Assembly: GCF_001265075.1 (NCBI RefSeq)
Contig: NZ_LFKO01000001.1
Location: forward strand, 1,100,060-1,164,059
Direction of reading: 5' to 3'
Length of the DNA: 64,000 bases
Source of the DNA: Salinicoccus sp. YB14-2
Lineage (GTDB): Bacteria > Bacillota > Bacilli > Staphylococcales > Salinicoccaceae
Position numbers and translations under genes: made by a program. Under the pieces are notes generated by a model. That model saw nothing but the letters and a program-made list of their open reading frames with translations, was not told where the DNA came from and made no database searches. Below are positions 1 to 8,728 of the stretch, piece after piece. Position 1 is the stretch's first letter. Each line of letters opens with the position of its first letter.

Positions 1-369
1 CACTCTGTTTTTCAAGATAATCGATAGATGATTCAGTCATACTGCTCAACAGAAACCATCACTTCCAGCAGTTCTCCAAAATCATCTTATTCCGATTCCG
101 GATTAGATTATTCTTTTGGCTCCTTGTCACCGCATGCAGTGACAAATAAAATTAAAAAGTATTTCATTGAACGGGCCCCTAAAATGCTGTTGCCGCCTGA
201 TAATTCCATATAAGCATACAAGGGGTTATAATGCATGGCGTTATAACCGTTAAATGTTGACATATCAGCATGTCAAAGGGTTTTGACATGATAAAAGTAT
301 CGCATGTAAAAGAAGTTTGGTAGTTTGATAGTATGCGTTCCTCTAAATTTGAATCAGAAGGTGAATTTG
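1..369. other. Upstream region, no supported gene
   Basis: I see no convincing gene here. A minus-strand frame opens at 40 (MTESSIDYLEKQ...) and runs off the left edge; it has no clear ribosome site, so it is only a possible partial gene. A 19-codon minus-strand frame at 108-167 looks like the start of a lipoprotein (hydrophobic run then TAC-GD) and stops at once. An inverted repeat TTGTCAC / GTGACAA lies at 124-145. The right half holds the repeats described at 224-289. Confidence 0.4.
224..289 (+). promoter_or_regulatory. Inverted repeats upstream of the XRE gene
   Basis: GGTTATAA (224-231) is inverted as TTATAACC (241-248). Then TTGACAT (257-263) is inverted as ATGTCAA (270-276), and TTGACAT recurs at 283-289. 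Three copies of one heptamer just ahead of a DNA-binding regulator look like an operator, possibly for autoregulation. TTGACA at 283-288 could also be a -35 box, but no good -10 follows at 17 bp. The regulatory role is inferred. Confidence 0.35.
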
Positions 370-915
370 ATGGAGATTGGCAGACAAATAAGAAAGTACA
401 GAGAAAGGGATCGGTTCTCACAGGAAGAGCTTGCTCTGAAGATATACGTTTCCAGACAGACTATTTCCAACTGGGAAAACAATCGAAGTTATCCGGATAT
501 ACAAAACTTGATGCTGTTGAGTGTCCTATTCAAAGTTTCTCTGGACGAGCTCGTCAATGAAGATGTTGATGTGATGAAGAAAGAAATCGACAGAAAAAGC
601 TGGAACAGATATGGATATGTCATGTTGATCGCATCGATGCTCGGACTTTTTCTCATGGTACCTGCTATAAGAAATGAGTCATTACTTTTAACAATCATTG
701 CAGGTGGTTTGATTGCTTTGTCATTTTCAGCAAGCATCAAAGTGGAAAGATTGAAAGCTCGGTATGATATCAATACTTATCAGGATATAATTGCATTTTT
801 AGAAGGTGGAAATAAAATGACTGATAAAAATGCTTTAATCCATAAAGCACTTCCTTATGTTATTTACTTAATCATGTCTGCGATTGTTGTGACTCTCGGT
901 CTTATCATCTTCTAA
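370..915 (+). CDS. Membrane-anchored XRE-family regulator
   Basis: 181 residues. Residues 1-60 form a Cro/C1-type helix-turn-helix (SQEELALKIYVSRQTISNWE), so the protein should bind DNA. Three hydrophobic segments follow at about 81-100, 104-123 and 161-181, so the regulator is probably held in the membrane. The start is the ATG at 370, chosen because AGAAGGTG sits 6-7 bases upstream; the reading frame is open further upstream but lacks a ribosome site. The next gene, 21 bases on, is an M50-type membrane protease, so the two may form a signalling pair. The target genes are unknown. Confidence 0.8.
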   Translation: MEIGRQIRKYRERDRFSQEELALKIYVSRQTISNWENNRSYPDIQNLMLLSVLFKVSLDELVNEDVDVMKKEIDRKSWNRYGYVMLIASMLGLFLMVPAIRNESLLLTIIAGGLIALSFSASIKVERLKARYDINTYQDIIAFLEGGNKMTDKNALIHKALPYVIYLIMSAIVVTLGLIIF

Positions 916-936
916 AACTTAAAGAGGATGAACATT

Positions 937-1896
937 ATGAAAAAAGCATTAAACACGAATTGGTTTTGGATTATAGTTATCATTACAACAGGGTTGATAC
1001 TGGAATTTACGACGAATTTTAACGGATTATTTTTACTCGCCATGGTTGGTGTCTGGATAGGAACCGTTTTTTATCACGAATGCGGACACTGGTTCTTTGC
1101 AAAGACAAGGAAAATGGAGTTATTCATGATTTCTTCATTCGCAGGGATGTATATGAACGGCAGATGGTACTTTTCAATCCCTGCCTATATCAGCTGGGGT
1201 GTATGCGGTATGTATAAACCTTTAAGGAACGGCAGGATGTCAAAAACAGATGCAATCTGGTATATATCAGGTGGTATGATATTCAATCTGGCTGCTGTCC
1301 TCATTCTGATCGGAATCAAATACACATTCAATATTGAAAATGAAATTCTGAATTTTACCATCTTGATGAATGGACTGATCATGATTGCGACTGCCATACC
1401 GACAAAAAATAATGATGGCGGCCGTCTTTTAAGCATATTGCGCGGTAAGGAGGACGAATTGGAAGTATTTAATTCTTCTAATTTTTTGTTCTCACCGGAG
1501 TTATCGGCAGAAGAAATATTTAATGAAATCTCTTTGGATAATGAAAATGATTATATGGCAACTTATGTCAGGAATTTGGCTTATATGGAGAAAGAATCAC
1601 ATAATGATTTTAAGAATATTTACGAAACCGAACTGACAGAGAGGCACGAGATAAATAAGATGGTTATAGAGGGTTTTCAGGCAATGTACAAGTATGCAGA
1701 TGGAGAAGAACTGGATTCTCATGAGATAGAGATTTTTAATGAGCAGGCAAGTGTATATACGATACCTTTCAGCCGGATATATCAGTTCTTCAAAACTGGA
1801 GAGATCGAGCATCTTGTATACTTTGAAAAACACAACTCACATTTTCCGGGCGAACTTGAGAATAAAGTGTTTTTGAGAGCACTTGAAGGATTCTGA
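937..1896 (+). CDS. M50 (site-2 protease-like) membrane metallopeptidase
   Basis: 319 residues from the ATG at 937, which has AAAGAGG 9 bases upstream; an ATG at 928 touches that site and is unlikely. The N-terminal half has several membrane segments. HECGH at residues 47-51 is the HExxH zinc motif, and NNDGGRLL around residue 160 matches the second M50 motif, whose aspartate is the third zinc ligand. About 150 hydrophilic C-terminal residues have no domain I recognise. M50 enzymes cut within or near membrane segments. Linked to the preceding membrane-bound regulator, which is a plausible substrate; that is inference. Confidence 0.75.
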   Translation: MKKALNTNWFWIIVIITTGLILEFTTNFNGLFLLAMVGVWIGTVFYHECGHWFFAKTRKMELFMISSFAGMYMNGRWYFSIPAYISWGVCGMYKPLRNGRMSKTDAIWYISGGMIFNLAAVLILIGIKYTFNIENEILNFTILMNGLIMIATAIPTKNNDGGRLLSILRGKEDELEVFNSSNFLFSPELSAEEIFNEISLDNENDYMATYVRNLAYMEKESHNDFKNIYETELTERHEINKMVIEGFQAMYKYADGEELDSHEIEIFNEQASVYTIPFSRIYQFFKTGEIEHLVYFEKHNSHFPGELENKVFLRALEGF

Positions 1897-1978
1897 ATCC
1901 ACTTTTGTTTTGTTAATTTTTATATAACCGGGTATAGATGAATGTGCCTAATAATACCTATTTAAAAGAGGGATGATC

Positions 1979-2761
1979 ATGAATGAAGTGCAAAGGATTT
2001 TATTGAGTAGAGCAAAGAAAATCAGGATTTCTTATCATGATTTTCTAAATAACCCTTTTGATGAAGTGCATGTTCATAAATTACGTGTGAACACCCGGAA
2101 ACTCAGGGGCGTGTTGAACGTATTAAAAAAAGCATTATATAAAGAAGATTACATCAGACTGAACAGTGCATTAAAGAATATCGCTATGATGGTGAGTCAT
2201 TTGAGAGACATTGATGTGATGAATGAATCAGCAGGTAGGATTGCACGTGCTAATCCTGAGAGGAGCGAGCACTATCAGGAAATGTTTTTTTATTTAAAGG
2301 AAAAACGGGATGAAGAAATGAAAAGCGTTTTAGAAAAAGTTTCGGAAGAAAAAACGGCGTCCAAAATCGATCAGATTGAATCTAAAGTTGCGACATTGCA
2401 ATTTAAGAAGAAGTACAGTGGGGATGATAACCTGAAGCAATTTTTAAATAAGCGCCTTTCCAGAAAATATCAAAGGTTAATCGATGATTATGAAGCCAAA
2501 GATATAAATAACTATTCTCAAATTCATGAAATTAGAAAAGATGCAAAGAAGCTGAGATTCGGAGCAAGATATTTGGGTAAATTGACTGAACTCAATTATA
2601 AGTTAATCAGTAAGGATGCAAATAAAATTCAGGATGAGCTGGGTGATATTACCGACCGTCATGTGAAAGAGCAATTGCTGCATGAGTTCGCAGATTCAAC
2701 AGACAATAAAGATTTGCAGAAACTATTTTTATCCATAATGGATTTAGAAGAAGAGAAGTAG
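1979..2761 (+). CDS. CHAD domain protein
   Basis: 260 residues, soluble and helical, with the spaced conserved histidines and basic residues of CHAD domains: VHVHKLRVNTRKLRG near the N-terminus, SHLRDIDVM in the middle, and HEIRKDAKKLRFGARYL near the C-terminus. CHAD domains are known to bind inorganic polyphosphate. Unlike many family members it has no CYTH triphosphatase domain. The ATG at 1979 is preferred over 1973 because AAGAGG lies 7 bases before it. The stop codon lies inside the terminator stem that follows. The cellular role is not evident from the neighbours. Confidence 0.8.
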   Translation: MNEVQRILLSRAKKIRISYHDFLNNPFDEVHVHKLRVNTRKLRGVLNVLKKALYKEDYIRLNSALKNIAMMVSHLRDIDVMNESAGRIARANPERSEHYQEMFFYLKEKRDEEMKSVLEKVSEEKTASKIDQIESKVATLQFKKKYSGDDNLKQFLNKRLSRKYQRLIDDYEAKDINNYSQIHEIRKDAKKLRFGARYLGKLTELNYKLISKDANKIQDELGDITDRHVKEQLLHEFADSTDNKDLQKLFLSIMDLEEEK

Positions 2762-2795
2762 CTCTGCGTATTGTCAGAGCTGCTTCTCTTTTGAA
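2751..2795. terminator. Intrinsic terminator, probably bidirectional
   Basis: A 16-bp stem (2751-2766 with 2775-2790, one G-T mismatch, core AGCTCTG / CAGAGCT) is followed by CTTTT. It overlaps the CHAD stop codon and separates it from the convergent nnr gene. Confidence 0.85.
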
Positions 2796-2818
2796 AATTG
2801 AACCTATTCGGTACTTGA

Positions 2819-4306
2819 TTAATCTTTGATAATATTGAAAGTTTTATCCAGGTGATCTGTGATTTGAGAGGCGGTTATCGTTTCAACACCTGCTCCATGA
2901 TATAAAAGATAATCAGCAGTATAGCCGTGCATAAACACGGCACTGGAGACTGCATGCTGGATATTTTCATATCTTCCGAGGAAGGCTGCAATCATCCCGG
3001 TCAGTACATCTCCGCTTCCGCCTTTCGCAAGTCCCGCGTTGCCGTTATCGTTGATGAAAATTTCACCGTCAGGTGTTGCCACCAATGTATGCGGTCCTTT
3101 TAGAACAACATATATTCCATACTCCACAGATATTTCCCGGGAAATGTCGAATCGGTTTTTATTGACCACGCCTGCTGAAGCATCAATCAGCCTGGCCATC
3201 TCCCCTGGATGAGGTGTGATGATGACAGGATGTTTTCTTTTCTTAATTTTATCCTTTAATCTTTTTAGTTCCGACAGCCCGTCGGCATCGATGACCAGCG
3301 GCGCCTCGAATTGGTCTATCAAATATTCTACTGTCCTTCTGGTGTTGGCATCCACACCAAGACCGGGCCCGACCGCTATAATATCTTTATCATTAATAAA
3401 GTCATCTAAGTCATTTGTTCTGTCAAAGAGCGTGGCTTCCGGCACATGGCCGGTGATGGTGGAAAAGATATCAGAATGTGTATTGAGGACGGTGAGCCCC
3501 GCTCCGCTTTTTACCGCTGCAGTGGTCGTAAGTACCGCAGCCCCCGGCATGTTGCTGCTGCCTGCGATGATTCCGACTTTTCCATGAGAGCCTTTATGGG
3601 AATTTTCGTCTCTTTGAGGCCAATTACCCACAACATCATTTTCAGTCCAGACTCTTATCCCCGACTTAACAGCCATCTCCACTGCTTTGTTCGGGATGCC
3701 GATATGAATGACTTTCGTCTTTCCAAAATAATTACGTGCAGGATAAGTATAATAGCTCAGCTTTGGCAGTCCGATTGTCAGCGTATAATCTGCTTTTAAT
3801 GTATTTTCAGGTACCGGTGATTCATCAGCCGGCATGCCGCTTGGCAGATCTATGGAGACTACGATGTTATCCATATTGTTCAATTCCTGAAAAATTTCCG
3901 CATAAGGTGATTTAATCTCACCTTTAACCCCTGTTCCGAGCATTGTATCGATAACGATATCTGCCTTTTTCATAATCTCACTGTCATACTGTGTGAAAGT
4001 GAAACCGGAGTTTAAATAGATATTTTTATGATAGTCCGCATCTCCATTGATCTTGGGAAGGTCGGGTATCACACATACATCAACTTCATGTCGGTTTTCT
4101 TTCAATACTTTTGCAATGACAAAGCCGTCACCGCCATTGTTCCCGCTGCCGATAAGTACACAGAATGTCTGGTTATGAAATCTTTTCATAATATTTTTTG
4201 CAGCAACACGTCCGGCATTTTCCATCAGAATCCTGCCGTCTATGCCGATTTTCCCGATGGCATACTGATCGATTTTTTTCATCTCTTCGCTTGTCACGAT
4301 TTTCAT
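2819..4306 (-). CDS. nnrD: Bifunctional NAD(P)HX epimerase / ADP-dependent dehydratase
   Basis: 495 residues. It repairs hydrated NADH and NADPH: the N-terminal YjeF domain epimerises NAD(P)HX and the C-terminal ribokinase-like domain dehydrates the S form using ADP. GSGNNGGDGF at 53-62 marks the epimerase. GPGLG and the late KGGSGDVLTG motif mark the dehydratase. The start is the ATG at 4306 with GGAGGTG upstream; the frame is open for 39 more codons without support. It is transcribed divergently from the SLC13 permease gene. The fused arrangement is usual in bacteria. Confidence 0.9.
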   Translation of the reverse strand: MKIVTSEEMKKIDQYAIGKIGIDGRILMENAGRVAAKNIMKRFHNQTFCVLIGSGNNGGDGFVIAKVLKENRHEVDVCVIPDLPKINGDADYHKNIYLNSGFTFTQYDSEIMKKADIVIDTMLGTGVKGEIKSPYAEIFQELNNMDNIVVSIDLPSGMPADESPVPENTLKADYTLTIGLPKLSYYTYPARNYFGKTKVIHIGIPNKAVEMAVKSGIRVWTENDVVGNWPQRDENSHKGSHGKVGIIAGSSNMPGAAVLTTTAAVKSGAGLTVLNTHSDIFSTITGHVPEATLFDRTNDLDDFINDKDIIAVGPGLGVDANTRRTVEYLIDQFEAPLVIDADGLSELKRLKDKIKKRKHPVIITPHPGEMARLIDASAGVVNKNRFDISREISVEYGIYVVLKGPHTLVATPDGEIFINDNGNAGLAKGGSGDVLTGMIAAFLGRYENIQHAVSSAVFMHGYTADYLLYHGAGVETITASQITDHLDKTFNIIKD

Positions 4307-4362
4307 AATGACACCTCCACTTTCAGTATAAATCAAGCCGTTGGACTTATAAATATTAATGG

Positions 4363-4402
4363 AATGTGAAACTTTCGATAATTTTGTTACACTTTTCACA
4401 TT
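4363..4402. promoter_or_regulatory. Inverted repeat between nnr and the SLC13 permease
   Basis: AATGTGAAA (4363-4371) is inverted exactly as TTTCACATT (4394-4402), with a 22-base gap. It sits in the divergent intergenic region and could be an operator or a transcript hairpin. No regulator can be assigned. Confidence 0.35.
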
Positions 4403-4471
4403 GAACTCGAAATAATCACCCAATCTGATATTATTGGAAGTAAGAAAGAATAGAAAAGAGGAGGATTACTC

Positions 4472-5971
4472 TTGGCGGAAAAGAAGACAAAAGAATTTAA
4501 GCCGCTTTGGATCATTATCAGTTTTGCCGTTCTGATTTTGATTAATCTTATACCCGTGCCGGATGATTTAAGTGTCATGGGTCTTCGTGCACTGTCGATA
4601 TTGGGCTTTGCGGTCATCATGTGGGTCACGGAAGCGGTGAAATATCCGATATCTGCAGTGATGATCGTATCATTGCTCATCATACTGATTGGTTTTTCAC
4701 CGGTTGAAGACCTTGGGGAAGTCATGGGAGCACCCGACTTATCCGGTTCTGACATGCTCGGGACATCCAACGCACTGTCGATGGCTTTTATCGGTTTCTC
4801 CACTTCTGCAGTCGCACTGGTCGCAGCTGCACTTTTCCTGGCGAGTGCGATGCAGATTACCAATCTGCACAAGCGTATGGCACTTTATGTGCTTAAGATC
4901 GTTGGCAATAAGACCAATGCGATTGTATTGGGTACAATATTGGTTGCTATCATACTGGCATTTTTCGTGCCGTCGGCTACAGCGCGCGCCGGTGCGGTCA
5001 TTCCGATTCTGATCGGAATGGTTGCGGCATTCGGTCTGACAAAAGAGAGCAGGCTCGCAACGCTGCTTGTTGTGACTGCGGTTCAGGCGGTATCCATCTG
5101 GAACATCGGCATCAAGACCGGTGCTGCACAGAACATTGTGGCTGTCGGATTCATCAATGAAGCGATGGGACAGGATGTGTCATGGATCCAATGGTTCATC
5201 TATGCTGCGCCCTGGTCGATTTTGATGAGTATCGTCCTTTATTTTGTAATGACACGATTATTCAAGTCGGAAACCAGTGAAATCGAAGGCGGACGTGAGA
5301 TGATCCAGAATGAAATTGAAAAGCTGGGTGCCATCAAGCCGTCTGAAATCCGGCTCATCGTGATCGCAGGACTGCTGCTGTTGATGTGGTCGACTGAAGG
5401 GATATTGCATCCGTTTGACTCGGCTTCGATTACGCTGATAGCACTTGCACTCATGCTGGCACCGAAAATTGGCGTGTTTACATGGAAGCAGGTCGAAGGT
5501 ACGATCAACTGGGGGACGATCATCGTATTTGCAATCGGTATTTCGTTGGGGACGGTGCTCCTCAGAACAGGCGCTGCACAATGGCTTTCAGATGTGACAT
5601 TCGGTGCTATGGGTCTTGAATCCATGCCGTTGGTTGCAACGATTGCATTGGTGAGCCTCTTCAACATCCTGATTCACCTAGGGTTTGCGAGTGCGACGAG
5701 CCTGGCATCTGCCCTGATTCCGGTATTCATCGCCCTCACGACCACGCTGGGACTTGGAGAATCCAGTCTAGGGTTTGTTCTGATCCAGCAGTTCGTCATC
5801 AGTTTCGGGTTTTTATTGCCGGTAAGCGCACCGCAGAACATGCTCGCTTACGGTACAGATACGTTTACGGTACAGGATTTGCTTAAATCCGGCATTATCC
5901 TCACAGTTGTCGGCTATGTATTGGTGCTGATTATGTCTGCAACATACTGGCAATGGGTCGGACTGTTGTAA
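4472..5971 (+). CDS. SLC13/DASS-type anion permease
   Basis: 499 residues with about twelve membrane segments. It resembles the divalent anion:sodium symporter (CitM/SLC13) superfamily, which moves di- and tricarboxylates or sulfate, but the substrate cannot be read from sequence. The start is a TTG at 4472 with GAGGAGG upstream. The C-terminus ends TYWQWVGLL, very like the TYWQWIGFW end of the permease encoded at 31063-32490, so the two belong to one subfamily. Monocistronic, with its own terminator. Confidence 0.8.
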   Translation: MAEKKTKEFKPLWIIISFAVLILINLIPVPDDLSVMGLRALSILGFAVIMWVTEAVKYPISAVMIVSLLIILIGFSPVEDLGEVMGAPDLSGSDMLGTSNALSMAFIGFSTSAVALVAAALFLASAMQITNLHKRMALYVLKIVGNKTNAIVLGTILVAIILAFFVPSATARAGAVIPILIGMVAAFGLTKESRLATLLVVTAVQAVSIWNIGIKTGAAQNIVAVGFINEAMGQDVSWIQWFIYAAPWSILMSIVLYFVMTRLFKSETSEIEGGREMIQNEIEKLGAIKPSEIRLIVIAGLLLLMWSTEGILHPFDSASITLIALALMLAPKIGVFTWKQVEGTINWGTIIVFAIGISLGTVLLRTGAAQWLSDVTFGAMGLESMPLVATIALVSLFNILIHLGFASATSLASALIPVFIALTTTLGLGESSLGFVLIQQFVISFGFLLPVSAPQNMLAYGTDTFTVQDLLKSGIILTVVGYVLVLIMSATYWQWVGLL

Positions 5972-6007
5972 TCGCACTGTGGTGCTGAAAGTACATGATC
6001 AACAGAA

Positions 6008-6048
6008 TAAAAAACCACTGGGAATCTTAGGATTTCCAGTGGTTTTTT
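6008..6048 (+). terminator. Intrinsic terminator after the SLC13 permease
   Basis: CCACTGGGAATC pairs with GATTTCCAGTGG (one wobble) around a TTAG loop, with A-rich and TTTTTT flanks. It could serve both strands. Confidence 0.85.
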
Positions 6049-6096
6049 GATTTGCCGCCATGAAATTTGGTTATCTAAAGGAGATTTCACGGACTG

Positions 6097-6450
6097 CTAT
6101 CGAGTCCGCAAAATCTTCTCCATCTTCTTGCCTTTGGCAAGCTCATCGATGAGCTTATCCATATAGCGTATTTCCTGCATCAACGGTTCTTCTATTTCTT
6201 CGACTCTCACACCGCAGATGACGCCTTTGATCAGTCCCCTTGAAGGATTCATATCCGGCGCCGCGTCGAAGAATGTTTCAAAATCATTTTCAGCTTCCAG
6301 CTGGGCGTTGAGCTCTTCCTGTGTAAACCCTGTCAGCCAGCGGATGATCTCATCCACTTCTTCTTTTGTCCTGCCTTTTCTCTCAGCCTTTTTTATATAA
6401 TGCGGATATACGCTTGAGAAAGGCATCGAGTAGATTTTATGGCCTGCCAT
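6097..6450 (-). CDS. DUF2200 family protein
   Basis: 117 residues, soluble and charged. It starts [18 protein letters not shown] and contains IIRWLTGF, which match the DUF2200 family, whose members are about this length. No function is established and I see no catalytic motif. A ribosome site (AAGGAG) precedes the ATG. It lies just downstream of fbp on the same strand and could be cotranscribed with it. Confidence 0.75.
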   Translation of the reverse strand: MAGHKIYSMPFSSVYPHYIKKAERKGRTKEEVDEIIRWLTGFTQEELNAQLEAENDFETFFDAAPDMNPSRGLIKGVICGVRVEEIEEPLMQEIRYMDKLIDELAKGKKMEKILRTR

Positions 6451-6471
6451 TCCGTCACTCCTTATTTAAAA

Positions 6472-8427
6472 TTATTGAATATATCTGTAAGCGAGCAGTT
6501 CTTTAAGCGATTTTATTTCTTCTTTCAGTTTAACACCGATGTTCGTGTCCCGGACCTTTTTACGTTCGAGCTCTTCATCGACGACACGGCGTACACTTAA
6601 TGCGTCCGCACCATTTCTTAAAACTTTTTCTTTAGTGTTGAAATGCTGGTGGGCAACAAGCTGCATACCGAATGAATTGTATAACAGTGTATAACCTGCG
6701 ATACCTGTCGTTTTCTGATAAGCTTTTGAGAATCCGCCGTCAATGACCAGCATCTTGCCATTCGCTTTGATCGGATCCTCCCCGTCGATCTCCTTGACCG
6801 GAGTGTGTCCGTTTATGATTCGCCCCTGTTCCGGATCCAGATTGAATTCTTCCAGCATTTTACGGCACATATTCACGTCTTCCCTTAAGTAGTAATACGG
6901 GTTCTTCTCTTCTTTATGGGATGCTTTATCCGTTATGAAATATCTTTCAAAAGTTGTCATCGCCCGTTTACCGAATAGTGAAGAATATTTCCCCGTCCAC
7001 AAATACCAGACGATATCTGTTGCCAGGTCGTCTGTATTCTCCTTATTTGAAAATGACTGACGGAGATACTCTTCAAATTTATCAAGCAGCTCTCGGCCTT
7101 TGAATGTTTCACCTTCGATTTCCATGGATTCCATTTCCCCGTTCTCGTCGACCGGTATACATCCATGGATTAATAGGTTGCCGTTATATTTTAAGTAAAG
7201 GCTACCCTTTTTCATCAGAAAATTCATATGTCTCTTCAGTTTTTCGGATTGCTGAATGGACAGTAATAACTTATTGATGACTTCCTCTTCTTCAGCCAAT
7301 AGTTTTGTCGGATCATTTCTGTCGATCGTCTGGAAACATGTATTTTCCAGCGTATATGTATCGCCATAGACGGTCAGTTCATTGTTATCATAATCGACTT
7401 TTTCGAGTACCAGCCTCTCTTCCATCTCAAAGAATGGACGACGTTTAATGATTGGTGCTTCCAGCTTGAACTGGATGATTGCAATCGCCTGGTGAATTTT
7501 GGTGATTTGCAGTTTTTCCAGCTCCGACAGATCGTCTCCTGAAGTGATTTTCGGGTGGAAAGCTGAATTGTCATCGTAATACTTCTCGGCGAGGTTGACC
7601 AAAGGTCTGAGATTGATGCCGTAGGCGTCTTCGATAATATTCAAGTTGTCGTATCTCGCACAAATTCTTAAGATATTTGCAAGACACACTTTGGAACCTG
7701 CATAAGCGCCGATCCATAACACATCGTGGTTGCCCCACTGGATATCCAGCGAATGGTAATCGATCAGAGTATCCATGATTTTATCAGGTTCAGGCCCCCG
7801 GTCATATATATCGCCGACAACGTGCAGATGATTGACCACCAGACGCTGCGTGGAATATGACAGACCGATGATGAGCTTGTCCGCCTGACCAAGTGAAATA
7901 ATCTGATTGACCAGTTTTTCGTAATATGTCTTTTTGTTCGCATCTTCATCAGTTTTATAAAGCAGTTCTTCAATAATAAAAACAAACTGCTGAGGCAATG
8001 CTTTCCTCAGCTTTGAGCGGGTATACTTTGTAGATGAATGTGCAATCAGATCGATCATCTGATGAATCGTTGTTATATACCACTCATCCAGCGCTTCTTT
8101 AGTTTCAAACTCATTTTTAATGAGCTGCAGTTTTTCTTCAGGATAATAGATCAGGGCTGCGAAATTACTGATTTCATCATCGGACAGTGTATCTTTGAAA
8201 AGCTCGGCGATTTTTTGACGGACATTGCCTGAGCCGTTACGGAGTACGTGTTGAAATGCTTGATATTCCCCGTGAAGGTCACTGACAAAATGCTCAGTCC
8301 CTTTAGGCAAGTCCAATATGGACTCCAGGTTCATAATTTCAGTTGCCACTTTTTCCTCGTTATTATATTTATTGGCCAGCAGGTCTAAGTATTTTTCTTT
8401 TAAGCCTGTATCATTTGTCTCAACCAT
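6472..8427 (-). CDS. fbp: Fructose-1,6-bisphosphatase, class III
   Basis: 651 residues, the usual length for the large Firmicutes enzyme. It hydrolyses fructose 1,6-bisphosphate to fructose 6-phosphate in gluconeogenesis. The metallophosphatase motifs are visible: [23 protein letters not shown] and NGHTPVKE, with a late [11 protein letters not shown]. The start is the ATG at 8427 because GGGAG lies 7-8 bases upstream; the ATG at 8442 overlaps that site. It would be needed when cells grow on acetyl-CoA or succinyl-CoA, such as from the catechol pathway in this window; that link is inference. Confidence 0.95.
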   Translation of the reverse strand: MVETNDTGLKEKYLDLLANKYNNEEKVATEIMNLESILDLPKGTEHFVSDLHGEYQAFQHVLRNGSGNVRQKIAELFKDTLSDDEISNFAALIYYPEEKLQLIKNEFETKEALDEWYITTIHQMIDLIAHSSTKYTRSKLRKALPQQFVFIIEELLYKTDEDANKKTYYEKLVNQIISLGQADKLIIGLSYSTQRLVVNHLHVVGDIYDRGPEPDKIMDTLIDYHSLDIQWGNHDVLWIGAYAGSKVCLANILRICARYDNLNIIEDAYGINLRPLVNLAEKYYDDNSAFHPKITSGDDLSELEKLQITKIHQAIAIIQFKLEAPIIKRRPFFEMEERLVLEKVDYDNNELTVYGDTYTLENTCFQTIDRNDPTKLLAEEEEVINKLLLSIQQSEKLKRHMNFLMKKGSLYLKYNGNLLIHGCIPVDENGEMESMEIEGETFKGRELLDKFEEYLRQSFSNKENTDDLATDIVWYLWTGKYSSLFGKRAMTTFERYFITDKASHKEEKNPYYYLREDVNMCRKMLEEFNLDPEQGRIINGHTPVKEIDGEDPIKANGKMLVIDGGFSKAYQKTTGIAGYTLLYNSFGMQLVAHQHFNTKEKVLRNGADALSVRRVVDEELERKKVRDTNIGVKLKEEIKSLKELLAYRYIQ

Positions 8428-8728
8428 AATAGACACTCCCATTTAATGTTACATACTATTATACAAGATTTCTGACTGAGTATAACCCATTCAGCAAGTA
8501 ATTTATTATTATACATCCATTTAATAAAGGAATTAATGACAGTGAGGATTGAATAGATAGGATTATGCCTATTCACATGAGAAAAATAAAGGGATAAATA
8601 TGCTTTTTATTTTATAAATACACTTTAGATGGTATAGTGAGATAAAGGGACTTATTACCCTTTTCTCCAACATGAATAACATTTCAGTACAATTATGTAA
8701 GTGTTTACAATATTGAAGGGGAAGTGAG
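8428..8728. other. Intergenic region between fbp and the PLP enzyme
   Basis: No gene seen. It must carry divergent promoters. TATAGT near 8633 may be a -10 box for the rightward genes. GAATAG...CTATTC around 8551-8575 encloses an inner ATAGG / CCTAT repeat. AAAGGG (8644-8649) pairs with CCCTTT (8658-8663) ahead of the rightward gene. I do not recognise a T-box or SAM riboswitch, which might be expected before a trans-sulfuration gene. Confidence 0.4.

Noticed and set aside
28-213. Plus-strand 61-codon open frame
   Set aside because: Serine-rich low-complexity translation, no ribosome site, no family resemblance.
4307-4423. 39-codon N-terminal extension of the NAD(P)HX repair enzyme
   Set aside because: GGAGGTG precedes the ATG at 4306 and the upstream residues fit no part of the family.
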